Assembly: GCF_000734895.2 (NCBI RefSeq)
Contig: NZ_CP011382.1
Span: forward strand, 2,148,700-2,212,699
Source: Calothrix sp. 336/3
GTDB lineage: Bacteria > Cyanobacteriota > Cyanobacteriia > Cyanobacteriales > Nostocaceae
Direction of reading: 5' to 3'
Length of the DNA stretch: 64,000 bases
How positions within the stretch are numbered: the stretch's first letter is position 1; every line of letters begins with the position of its first letter. The position numbers were made by a program, and so were the translations under genes. The notes under the pieces were generated by a model that saw only the letters and a program-made list of their open reading frames with translations, searched no databases and had not been told where the DNA came from. Below, one piece after another: positions 10,916-19,513 of this stretch.

Positions 10916-12049
10916 GTGACGACATTTAGTGATAATTCTTCAGAATCTAAAGGAGAAGAAGTATTAGAAGAAGAAATTGAAGACGAAAATAATCAAGAAG
11001 AAAAAGTCACCTTTCAATATGACCCAGAAAAAATTAACATTTCCACAAGAGAACCAACAATAGAGTTATTGCTTAAAAGAATTAATGAAGAAGCTCTTGA
11101 TTTGGCACCAGATTTCCAACGTCATGCCAATGTATGGAAGGAAGATGCTCAAAGTAGACTAATAGAATCTGTAATTATTAGAATTCCCATACCAGCATTG
11201 TATATAGATGCTACTAATGAAGATAAATGGTTAGTTGTAGATGGACTACAACGTTTATTTGCGCTAAAGCGTTTCATAATTGACAAAGAACTGAAATTAT
11301 CCGGATTAGAGTATCTTACCGGTCTAGAAGGTAAAACCTATGACCAAATCGAGCGTAGATACCAACGTCGTCTTGAAGAGACTCAATTAACTGTATATTT
11401 AATTGATAAAGGGACACCACCTGAAGTAAAGTATAATATTTTTAAACGTATTAATACAGGGGGATTAGCTTTATCGCCTCAAGAACTACGCCATGCTCTT
11501 AATCCTGGTAAAGGAACGAAGTTCTTAACAAAACTAGCTGCATGTCCAGAATTTCAACAAGTTGTTCAACTTGGGAATAATCGTAAGATGCGTATGGATG
11601 ACCGCGAATTTATTCTGGGTTTTTTAGCTTTTAGTTTAACACCTTACCAAGAATATGCAGATAGCAGAGATACTTTTTTAACTAAAGCACTATCTAAGCT
11701 GAATACACTCTCGGAAACAGAGTTAAATAATATTGAAAATTCTTTTAAAAAAACTATGATAGCTGCTTGGGATATCTTTGAAAAAAATGCCTTTCGTAAA
11801 ATATCTAACACTCAGAAAAAAAAATTTCCAGTGAATAAAGCTTTATTTGAGTCTTGGTCAGTAAATTTAAGTAAACTGAGCCATGAGCAGATACAAGTGT
11901 TGATAAAAAATAAGCAGAAATTAATACACATATTTAAGACATATATAGACACTGATAAAGATTTTTTAGAATCTATATCTCAAGCTACGGATAAAATCCA
12001 AGATAGATTTATTACTATAGAAACAATCATTAAAAAAACACTTGTATGA
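10916..12049 (+). CDS. DUF262 domain protein (GmrSD-N/ParB-like), first gene of a putative defence cassette
   Basis: A 377-residue protein starting with GTG 10916 behind a strong AAAAGGAG site. After an acidic N-terminus (about residues 10-30 mostly Glu/Asp), the DUF262 core follows: DFQRHANVWKEDAQSRLIES, then the ParB-like motif DGLQR (109-113) and YNIFKRINTGGLALSPQELRHAL. DUF262 occurs in type IV restriction enzyme GmrSD (nucleotide-hydrolysing, DNA-targeting) and several anti-phage systems. The downstream HNH/DUF1524 nuclease of GmrSD is absent. Its stop overlaps the next start by 4 bp (ATGA), showing an operon. The DNA is AT-rich and free of HIP1 sites. Confidence 0.85.
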   Translation: MTTFSDNSSESKGEEVLEEEIEDENNQEEKVTFQYDPEKINISTREPTIELLLKRINEEALDLAPDFQRHANVWKEDAQSRLIESVIIRIPIPALYIDATNEDKWLVVDGLQRLFALKRFIIDKELKLSGLEYLTGLEGKTYDQIERRYQRRLEETQLTVYLIDKGTPPEVKYNIFKRINTGGLALSPQELRHALNPGKGTKFLTKLAACPEFQQVVQLGNNRKMRMDDREFILGFLAFSLTPYQEYADSRDTFLTKALSKLNTLSETELNNIENSFKKTMIAAWDIFEKNAFRKISNTQKKKFPVNKALFESWSVNLSKLSHEQIQVLIKNKQKLIHIFKTYIDTDKDFLESISQATDKIQDRFITIETIIKKTLV

Positions 12050-13227
12050 TTTCTTCACTCACACTCACAAATTTTAAACCTTTTAAGTATCAATCACTTG
12101 TATTCAAACCTCTTACACTTCTATCGGGTCTTAATAGTACTGGTAAGTCTTCTGTATTACAATCTTTACTATTATTACGTCAGTCTTTTCAAAAAGGTTT
12201 ATTGAAAGAAAAAATATTATTTTTAAATGGTGATTTAATTAATATTGGAACAGCCAAAGATGCAATTTTTGAAGGAGCATCTAAAAAAGAAAAATTGGGC
12301 TTTGAAATTATTGATAAGGATGGGTTAAAAAGCATCTGGGAGTTTAAATACGAAGAGGATAGAGATGCTAACTTTTTAAGTGATGAAATAGACGCTAATT
12401 TTTTAAATATTGTTTCAGAACCTGGTGATAATAAAGTTTATGAATCCAGTCTTTTTACTAAAAATTTTCACTATATTGAAGCAGAGCGTATAGGACCAAG
12501 AGTATTTAATCGGATGTCGTATGACACAGTTAAATTATCGGGAAATTTTGGGCATAAATGTGAATATACATTGCATTTTTTAGCAATTAATGAGAACGAA
12601 GCTATTCCTAATGCTAAGTTAAGTCACCCAAACGTAAAAGTTTCTAAAAATCAATACGACTCTCCAGAGATACCATCACGAAAATTGATAGATCAAGTAG
12701 AAGCCTGGATGGGAGAAATAAGCCCAGGTACACGTATACAAATAAATTCAAATCCAGATATGGATGTTATCAGTTTTCAAGGTGCATATAGAGATAGCAA
12801 TTATTATCGATCAACTAATCTTGGATTTGGTATTATCTACACATTACCAATTATTGTTGCAGTACTCGCATCAAAACCTGATACACTAATTTTAGTTGAA
12901 AATCCGGAGGCACATCTTCATCCAAAAGGACAAGTAAAGATGGGTGAATTATTAGCGCTAGCAGCAAGTTGTGGGGTTCAAATTATAATTGAAACTCATA
13001 GTGACCATGTTTTAAATGGTATTCGTCTAGCTGTTCACGGTGGGAAAATTAAGCCAGATGATGTTCAATTACATTATTTTCAACGTCACGAACAGCAGGG
13101 GGAAACTATTACAGAAGTTGTATCACCACGCATTGATCGGAATGGCAGAATTGATAAATGGCCCGATGGTTTTTTTGATGAATGGGAAAAAAGTCTAGAT
13201 GTGTTGCTTGAGCCTGCGGAGGACTAG
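12046..13227 (+). CDS. AAA/SMC-like ATPase (DUF3696 type), second gene of cassette
   Basis: A 393-residue ABC/SMC-like ATPase with Walker A GLNSTGKSS (28-36), signature-like NLGFGIIYTLPI (258-269), Walker B LILVENPEAHLHP (281-293) and H-loop ETHSDH (316-321). This arrangement with a conserved histidine-rich Walker B is typical of OLD-like/DUF3696 ATPases found in anti-phage and plasmid-conflict loci. No TOPRIM or other nuclease domain is fused. It is translationally coupled to the DUF262 gene and ends 3 bp before the third gene. Confidence 0.88.
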   Translation: MISSLTLTNFKPFKYQSLVFKPLTLLSGLNSTGKSSVLQSLLLLRQSFQKGLLKEKILFLNGDLINIGTAKDAIFEGASKKEKLGFEIIDKDGLKSIWEFKYEEDRDANFLSDEIDANFLNIVSEPGDNKVYESSLFTKNFHYIEAERIGPRVFNRMSYDTVKLSGNFGHKCEYTLHFLAINENEAIPNAKLSHPNVKVSKNQYDSPEIPSRKLIDQVEAWMGEISPGTRIQINSNPDMDVISFQGAYRDSNYYRSTNLGFGIIYTLPIIVAVLASKPDTLILVENPEAHLHPKGQVKMGELLALAASCGVQIIIETHSDHVLNGIRLAVHGGKIKPDDVQLHYFQRHEQQGETITEVVSPRIDRNGRIDKWPDGFFDEWEKSLDVLLEPAED

Positions 13228-13230
13228 AGG

Positions 13231-14205
13231 GTGGATTTTGACCTAATATTGAATGAGTTATCTCTCCTAAATCCGGCTCGGAATGAGCAAATAGCACAGG
13301 AAAGAATGTCTGAGTTAATTAAGACGATAAAGGCAGTAAAAGCCCAGGGTGTGAAGGTAAGTCTTCGTACTAAAGAAAATTTTCACACAACAATACTTGC
13401 ACCTAATTATCCTCTACGTCGCTGGCTTAATGATAATAATGCAGATCAGGTTGAGCGAAGTTATATCAGGACTCTTGCAACTAAAGCACCTTTCTCAACA
13501 GGTCTTATAAATGCTGAGATTAAAGAAATTGAAGATAATGCTAGTTTGTCGGAATTTCGTTACCAAGGAAAGTTAGCTATTGGGCTTGGTATTGCTTATA
13601 TTCTTGATACGATTGTAATTAGTTTGCTCTCTGAGGAATGCTGGGATTGTAGCCGTATAGAACTTGAATTTCGATGCTTGGATGAAGTTGGAGAGATAGT
13701 CAGTAAAACTGTAGAGACTATCCATGCAAGCCGTAGTTGTCACATAGCAGAACATACTAATCTAATTCAAGAAAGTAAAGAGCGCATTTATCAAAAAGTT
13801 AGCAATGGGTCAAAAATTTGGGAACAAAGAGAACAACTATTTCCTAATTTAGTATTTTGTGATGTTGTTAGAAAACAGTTGGAAGATATTTTGACTGGGC
13901 AGTTAGAATTACAACCAGTGATCAAAATATTATTGGAACTGCAAAAATGTTGCCAGAATTGGGATAGTGGCTATTTCAATCTTGAAGGGTATCCAATTGA
14001 GGAATCGGGGGAAAGCCAAGGAACCCTTGAGCAATATGCTAGAGAAAGAACTTTTTCTTGTCCTGATGGAGAAGAGCGTTTATTTGAACGGCACGTTAAA
14101 TTGAGATTTTGCAATTGGCGAATTCATTTCTTTCCAGAAAAACCAGGAACAGTAATTATTGGCTATATAGGTCGTCATCTCCCCACAGTAAAGTATCGTA
14201 AGTAA
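13231..14205 (+). CDS. Unknown protein, third gene of DUF262-ATPase cassette
   Basis: A 324-residue protein starting at GTG 13231, 3 bp after the ATPase stop. I do not recognise a domain. The N-terminal half is helix-rich and polar, with a hydrophobic stretch KLAIGLGIAYILDTIVISLL near residue 115. Several paired cysteines follow (ECWDCS, KCCQNW), and the C-terminus reads ERHVKLRFCNWRIHFFPE then IIGYIGRHLPT. That last segment, strand-rich with His/Arg, is the most conserved-looking part and may be the effector or binding surface. The tight three-gene spacing argues it is an obligate partner. Confidence 0.75.
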   Translation: MDFDLILNELSLLNPARNEQIAQERMSELIKTIKAVKAQGVKVSLRTKENFHTTILAPNYPLRRWLNDNNADQVERSYIRTLATKAPFSTGLINAEIKEIEDNASLSEFRYQGKLAIGLGIAYILDTIVISLLSEECWDCSRIELEFRCLDEVGEIVSKTVETIHASRSCHIAEHTNLIQESKERIYQKVSNGSKIWEQREQLFPNLVFCDVVRKQLEDILTGQLELQPVIKILLELQKCCQNWDSGYFNLEGYPIEESGESQGTLEQYARERTFSCPDGEERLFERHVKLRFCNWRIHFFPEKPGTVIIGYIGRHLPTVKYRK

Positions 14206-14883
14206 CATAAAAACGCGATCGCGGGCTAATTGGATGCATCGCTAATTCTGTGAAAACTTGCCCCGTGTCTTAATCATATCCTTTGCCGCCTAATGTCTGG
14301 ACAACAGGAGCAACTAGTAGGCACAGCACTTGTAAATGTTTAGCTATTCTAATAATTAGAATTCCTTATTTTTAGGGAAACGTATACTTTATTTACGAAA
14401 AGCTTGAATTTTACCCAGGAGCCATGCAATACTACTACCATAATCACCGATAAATTGGTCGATTATAAGTAGTATCGTTGTTTCTGTAATAATTGCAGCA
14501 TCGGTACGTCATTCGGATTCTCCCAAGTTGTGCAAATATGACTTTTGCGATTTATTATGTGCATTACTGTGGGCGCGATCGCTAAACAACCTGTTTAATT
14601 AAGGGGTAAAAGCTCGTGAGCGTAAATCAATCAGCTTCAGGGCAACAATCTACCACTGTTTTCGATATCTGTATCTGTATAAATGTAAATAGCTTGTGGC
14701 AAGAAATTCATCATAAGTGTTGCCACTGTTAAGTAATTTGTAGATATACCTGCGGTTTCGCAAAAGTAATATTTTAACGTTCCTTCATGCCAAATCAGCG
14801 CCAAGGAGCGCAGAGGTAAGAATTCTGCGGGGAAAGAATTTCCAAGACAGACGTATACAAAAGAGATTCAGGGAGAAAATATC
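14206..14883. other. 678-bp spacer with leader of amidohydrolase block
   Basis: No gene was found. It resumes HIP1 sites (14214 and about 14576) immediately after the HIP1-free cassette, marking the cassette's right boundary within about 10 bp. A weak match to the TCGATAG-type motif lies near 14450-14476 (GGTCGATTATAAGTAGTATC). Purine-rich GGGAGA just before 14884 is the probable ribosome site of the next gene. Confidence 0.4.
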
Positions 14884-16368
14884 ATGACTATTGCACTGGA
14901 ACGTCCCCAGAAAAAAACACGATCGGCAGAAATTCGCGCACAGTTGGGTTATCCCATCATTGATACAGATGTACATACCCAGGAATTCCCCCCAGCATTT
15001 TTAGATTATTTAGAGCAAGTTGCAGGAAGCGCGATCGCGGAAAAATTCCAAGAACATTTACCTGGTTCATCCCGTTCTAAATGGTTTCAGCAAAGTTGGG
15101 AAGAACGTAAAGCTTATCGTACTACCCGCCCTCCTTTTTGGACTCGTCCGACGAATGATGCTTTAAATTTAGCTACGATTAGCTTACCCAAGTTGCTGCA
15201 TGAGCGCTTACAAGAAGCAGGTACAGATTTTGCTGTAGTGTACCCAAATTTAGCAACGATGGCACCCCATATTGGTCATCCCGATATGCGGCAAGCTGTA
15301 TGTAGAGCTGCAAATACCTACCATGCAGATATTTTCCGTCCTTACTCTGACCGCTTAACGCCAATTGCTAGTATTCCGATGCATACTCCCGAAGAGGCGA
15401 TCGCGGAGTTGGAATATGCTGTAAAGGTGTTGAAATTAAAAGCAATTCAAATTCCTGGTCATGTGCGTCGTCCTATCCCAGCTTTTGAAAAGTATGGGGA
15501 AGAAGTCGCGAATGAGGCAATTTGGATTGATACCTTTGGCTTGGATAGCAAATATGACTACGATCCATTCTGGGCAAAGTGTGTAGAACTTAAAGTTGTT
15601 CCCACTACTCATTCCAGTGGTATGGGTTGGATTAATCGCCGCTCTATTTCTAACTACCAGTACAATCACATTGGTCACTTTGCTTCTGCGGGTGAAGCAT
15701 TATGTAAATCTCTGTTTTTTGGTGGAGTTACTCACCGTTTCCCCACCTTAAAGTTTGCCTTTTTAGAAGGTGGTTCAGCTTGGGGTACTAGTTTATATGC
15801 TGATTTAATTTGGCATTGGGAAACCCGCAACAAAGACCATATGCTGGAACATAACGACCCCGCTAAGATTAATCGTGAAGAACTGATTGAATATTATCTC
15901 CGCTATGGTGGTGAGTTAGTAGATGGTCGCTTAAGTAAACTAGGTAGTGGTTTGGGTTTCCATGCTAACTTGTTATCTCCCATCGATCCGGGTGATTTAG
16001 ATGAATTTGCTAAAGCGGGAGTTAAGACTCCAGAAGATGTGCGATCGCGCTTTTTGAATCACTTCTATTTTGGTACAGAGTCAGATGATACTCGTGTAGC
16101 TCATGCCTTTAACCGGAACGCAAATCCCTATGGTGATAGAGTTAAAGCTTTCTTGGGTTCTGATTCTGGTCATTGGGATGTACCCGATATTACTGCTGTA
16201 ACTGCGAATTCCTACTCATTTGTTGAGCGGGGAATTATCAGCGAAGAAGATTTACAATATTTCCTCTCTATTCATCCATTGGAGTTGTATACCAGCCTGA
16301 ATCGGGATTTCTTCAAGGGTACGGTTGTGGAGAAAGCAGCAGATGAGTTTTTAGGGACTGAGGGCTAG
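14884..16368 (+). CDS. Amidohydrolase-2 family metal-dependent hydrolase, copy 1
   Basis: A 494-residue protein of the ACMSD/amidohydrolase-related TIM-barrel family. IIDTDVHTQEF (about residues 24-34) carries the D-x-H metal motif; later segments are PTTHSSGMGW with a metal-ligand histidine, LKFAFLEGGSAW, and FLGSDSGHWDVPD with the terminal Asp. Such enzymes decarboxylate or hydrolyse aromatic or enol substrates in the cytoplasm. The stop codon TAG is part of a CTAG that forms one end of a repeat element. Copy 2, about 80% identical, follows 200 bp downstream. The substrate is unknown; proximity to sulfonate genes suggests a role in degrading the desulfonated carbon skeleton. Confidence 0.82.
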   Translation: MTIALERPQKKTRSAEIRAQLGYPIIDTDVHTQEFPPAFLDYLEQVAGSAIAEKFQEHLPGSSRSKWFQQSWEERKAYRTTRPPFWTRPTNDALNLATISLPKLLHERLQEAGTDFAVVYPNLATMAPHIGHPDMRQAVCRAANTYHADIFRPYSDRLTPIASIPMHTPEEAIAELEYAVKVLKLKAIQIPGHVRRPIPAFEKYGEEVANEAIWIDTFGLDSKYDYDPFWAKCVELKVVPTTHSSGMGWINRRSISNYQYNHIGHFASAGEALCKSLFFGGVTHRFPTLKFAFLEGGSAWGTSLYADLIWHWETRNKDHMLEHNDPAKINREELIEYYLRYGGELVDGRLSKLGSGLGFHANLLSPIDPGDLDEFAKAGVKTPEDVRSRFLNHFYFGTESDDTRVAHAFNRNANPYGDRVKAFLGSDSGHWDVPDITAVTANSYSFVERGIISEEDLQYFLSIHPLELYTSLNRDFFKGTVVEKAADEFLGTEG

Positions 16369-16474
16369 TAAAAATGCTGGATGGAGAAGGGACAGGGGAG
16401 ACAAGGGAGACAGGGAGGAAAGAGCTTTTTCTTGTCACTATCGACTTAGCAAAGTTGACTTGCCAAACTACTAG
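16365..16474 (+). repeat. MITE-like element family B, copy 1
   Basis: A 110-bp unit bounded by CTAG on both sides, containing GGAGAAGGGACAGGGGAGAC-type purine tracts and TTTTTCTTGTCACTATCGAC. Its reverse complement recurs with about 85-90% match at 18215-18346. The left CTAG supplies the stop codon of the upstream amidohydrolase. A further purine tract follows at 16490-16520. Confidence 0.7.
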
Positions 16475-16568
16475 GACTTTCTGGAAGGGAATAGAGACAA
16501 GGGGGACAAGGAAGACAAATACCCCATTCCCAAATATCAACACTTGAAAATAATTAGGGTGAAATATT

Positions 16569-18056
16569 ATGACGATCGCATTAGAACGTCCGCTACAAAA
16601 AACAAAGTCGGCAAAAATTCGCGAACAGTTAGGTTATCCGGTAATTGATACTGATGTTCATACCCAGGAATTTGAACCAGCAGTTTTGGATTATTTAGAG
16701 CAAGTTGGGGGAACGGAAATTACAGAGCGCTTTAAGGAGCGTTTACCGGGTGCTTCTCGGTTTAAATGGTATGAGCAAAATTGGGAAGAACGTTTCGCTT
16801 ATCGTACAAATCGCCCTAATTGGTGGGGTCGTCCAACCAAGAATACCCTAAATTTGGCGACCATTAGTTTACCGAAATTACTCCACGAACGCTTACAAGA
16901 AGCAGGTACAGATTTTGCCGTTGTTTATCCTAACTTGGCAACAATGGCTCCCAATATCGGTAACGACGAAATGCGTCGGGCTGTATGTCGTGCCATTAAT
17001 ATCTACCATGCAGATATTTTCCGTCCCTATAGCGATCGCCTGACTCCCATTGCAGCTATTCCCATGCATACGCCAGAAGAAGCGATCGCAGAGTTAGAAT
17101 ATGCGGTTAAAGTACTGGGATTAAAAGCCATTCAAATCCCCGGTTACGTGCGTCGTCCGATTCCTGCCTTTGAGAAGTATGGAAAGGAAGTAGCCAACGA
17201 GGTAGTTTGGATTGATAACTTTGGCTTAGATAGCGAATATGATTATGACCCATTCTGGGCGAAGTGTGTCGAGTTAAAAGTTGTTCCTACCACCCATGCT
17301 TCTAGCCAAGGTTGGACAACTCAACGCTCTGTTACCAACGCACAATACAATCACATCAATCACTTTGCCTTTGCTGCGGAAGCTTTATGCAAATCCCTAT
17401 TTTTTGGTGGTGTCACCCGTCGTTTCCCCACGCTCAAATTTGCCTTTATGGAAGGTGGTTCAGCTTGGGGTGCGAGTTTGTATGCAGATATTATTTGGCA
17501 TTGGGAAACCCGCAATAAGCAACATTTGTTAACTCATAACAACCCTGCTATTATCGATCGCCAAGAATTATTAGAACTCTACACCCGTTATGGTGGAGAA
17601 TTGGTAGAAGGTCGTTTAGATAAATTGGGTGATGGTTTAGGATTCCACAGTCAACTTTTTGCACCCCAAGACCCCGGTGAATTAGATGAATTTGCCCTTG
17701 CAGGTATTGAGAAGCCCGAAGATGTGCGCGATCGCTTCCTCAATCACTTCTACTTTGGTACAGAATCCGATGATACTCGTGTTTCCCAAGCCTTTAACCG
17801 GGCTGCATTACCTTTTGGTGATAGAGTCAAGGCATTTTTAGGTTCCGATGCTGGTCACTGGGATGTACCAGATATTACTGCTGTCACTGCCAACGCTTAC
17901 AGTATGTTTGAACGGGAAATTATCAGCGAAGAAGACCTACGCTATTTCCTCTCCACCCATCCATTGGAATTGTACACCAGCCTCAATCGTGACTTTTTCA
18001 AAGATACAGCAGTTGAGAAAGACGCAGAGAAATATTTGGCAAGTATCGGTAGATAA
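16569..18056 (+). CDS. Amidohydrolase-2 family metal-dependent hydrolase, copy 2
   Basis: A 495-residue paralogue of the preceding gene with the same metal motifs (VIDTDVHTQEF, PTTHASSQGW, FMEGGSAW, FLGSDAGHWDVPD) and identical architecture. The proteins differ mainly in the region around residues 30-80 and in the C-terminal tail, where substrate preference could differ. The start ATG 16569 has a weak GGGTGAAA site. It stops 546 bp before the methyltransferase, separated by two abutting repeat elements. Confidence 0.82.
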   Translation: MTIALERPLQKTKSAKIREQLGYPVIDTDVHTQEFEPAVLDYLEQVGGTEITERFKERLPGASRFKWYEQNWEERFAYRTNRPNWWGRPTKNTLNLATISLPKLLHERLQEAGTDFAVVYPNLATMAPNIGNDEMRRAVCRAINIYHADIFRPYSDRLTPIAAIPMHTPEEAIAELEYAVKVLGLKAIQIPGYVRRPIPAFEKYGKEVANEVVWIDNFGLDSEYDYDPFWAKCVELKVVPTTHASSQGWTTQRSVTNAQYNHINHFAFAAEALCKSLFFGGVTRRFPTLKFAFMEGGSAWGASLYADIIWHWETRNKQHLLTHNNPAIIDRQELLELYTRYGGELVEGRLDKLGDGLGFHSQLFAPQDPGELDEFALAGIEKPEDVRDRFLNHFYFGTESDDTRVSQAFNRAALPFGDRVKAFLGSDAGHWDVPDITAVTANAYSMFEREIISEEDLRYFLSTHPLELYTSLNRDFFKDTAVEKDAEKYLASIGR

Positions 18057-18107
18057 GGATTTGTAGTGTGTTTACCTAGCGTATCCGAATTAACATCTTG
18101 CTTGTGA

Positions 18108-18218
18108 CTAGTGGTCTGTCAAATTTGAATTGACGGATTGGGAGAGGACAAGGGAGACAGGGCAGAGGGGGGAGACAAGGGTGATATATCCGTCAATTAG
18201 TTCTTGACAAAGTACTAG
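18108..18218 (+). repeat. MITE-like element family A, copy 1
   Basis: A 111-bp unit bounded by CTAG at both ends. The termini are imperfect inverted repeats: TGTCAAATTTGAATTGACGG at the left against TGTCAAGAACTAATTGACGG when the right end is reversed. The interior is purine-rich with GGGAGACAGGG and GGGGGGAGACAAGGG. Related copies lie at 33652, 34026, 40199 and 57104. Confidence 0.75.
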
Positions 18219-18346
18219 TAGTCTGACAAGGCAACTTTGCTGAGTCGATAGTGGCAAGAAAAAGCTCTTTCCTCCCTATCCCCCCTGTCTCCCTTGTCTC
18301 CCCTGTCCCTTCTCCACCCGGCTTTTTTGGGTTGGTGGACTACTAG
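18215..18346 (-). repeat. MITE-like element family B, copy 2 (inverted)
   Basis: A 132-bp unit that is the reverse complement of the element at 16365-16474, with a few extra bases in the tract. Its left CTAG (18215-18218) is the same CTAG that ends the family A copy, so the two elements abut and share the boundary tetranucleotide. The spacer to 18602 otherwise holds an imperfect hairpin at about 18483-18513 (GTGGGCAA with TTGTCCAC). Confidence 0.7.
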
Positions 18347-18602
18347 TTAATAGCAATCGATATACTTCCATTTCACATTTGAATAAACAATACTTTGGAA
18401 GTACGTTAACAAAGCTGAACGCAAGTATCCCTAATTTTTACCGCCATAACTTTCTGGTTATAAGAGCTATACCTCCACGTAAGGTGGGCAAATAAATCAA
18501 TAATTGTCCACCCTACTTTCCTAATTCAAGCCAGAGTTAATTAGAGCGAATCAGTTTATTACGAATTAATACTAAAAAATCAATTACGAATTGTACTGAC
18601 CT

Positions 18603-19418
18603 ATGTTGACAACAACTTCTACTTACGACCCAACTCTATTTCAAGGTGCTGCTTGGTACTATGCTCGTTACCGTACTCAGTACCCCCAAGCTTTATTTGA
18701 TTTGTTTGCTAATATCTTCCAACTCGATGGGAAAGGACGATTACTCGATCTAGGGTGTGGTGCGGGATTAGTTACTATTCCCTTTGCAAATCGGTTTGCA
18801 GAAGTAGTAGGACTCGATCCAGATGCAGATATGCTCAAAGAAGCTCAAGAGCAAGCTGATGCTGCGGGGATAACTAATATTCGTTGGATTCACGATCGCG
18901 CTGAGTCGATTTCTGAAGATTTGGGAAAGTTTCAAGTTGTGACGATGGGACGCTCATTTCATTGGATGCAACGAGAATTAGTTTTATCAAAACTCGACTC
19001 TTTGCTAGTTGAGAATGGTGTAATAGTTATCCTCAAAACCAATGAAAATGTTTGGGAAAGTGAACATCCTTGGAAAAAAACAGTTGTAGCAGTAGTCAAA
19101 CGTTGGTTAGGAGAACGACGACGCACGGGACAAGGTGGGGAAGGAACCTGGAAACCGTTAGAAGAATCCCACGAACAAGTTTTATTGCGATCGCCTTTCT
19201 CTAGTCTGAGTACCTATGAAGTAAAAATCCAAAAATCTTGGACAATTGATTCTTACATCGGCTATATCTATTCAACAGCATTTGGCTTACCTTCTTTCTT
19301 TGGTAACAACCGCGAACAGTTTGAACAAGATTTAAGAACATCTTTACTAGCTGTAGAACCTTCAGGAGAGTTTTTCGAGGAACTACCAATTACAGCTTTA
19401 GTTGCGAAAAGAGCATAG
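18603..19418 (+). CDS. Class I SAM-dependent methyltransferase
   Basis: A 271-residue methyltransferase. YARYRTQYPQALFDLF precedes SAM motif I LLDLGCGAGLVTIPFA (about 46-61), followed by the acidic ribose-binding GLDPDADML and motif IV-like FQVVTMGRSFHWM. The form resembles UbiE/type-11 methyltransferases acting on small molecules. The next gene, a sulfonate-binding lipoprotein, starts 95 bp downstream. The substrate is unknown. Confidence 0.85.
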   Translation: MLTTTSTYDPTLFQGAAWYYARYRTQYPQALFDLFANIFQLDGKGRLLDLGCGAGLVTIPFANRFAEVVGLDPDADMLKEAQEQADAAGITNIRWIHDRAESISEDLGKFQVVTMGRSFHWMQRELVLSKLDSLLVENGVIVILKTNENVWESEHPWKKTVVAVVKRWLGERRRTGQGGEGTWKPLEESHEQVLLRSPFSSLSTYEVKIQKSWTIDSYIGYIYSTAFGLPSFFGNNREQFEQDLRTSLLAVEPSGEFFEELPITALVAKRA

Positions 19419-19513
19419 TATTTTCAAGTACAAATTTTTTGTCGGTGGTGCATCACGAGTATCAATCAATAACTTGCTCAAAAATAAACCAAAAATTTCA
19501 CCACATCAAACCT

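Noticed and set aside
14240..14330. Minus-strand stretch reading VLCLLVAPVVQTLGGKGYD before a stop
   Set aside because: It looks like a possible gene end but is too short to assign and could be chance; kept out of the feature list.
14450..14476. Weak matches to the TCGATAG-type motif (also 34775-34808 and 48394-48428)
   Set aside because: They keep only parts of the consensus or need gaps; not listed as separate sites, and excluded from the strong-copy count.
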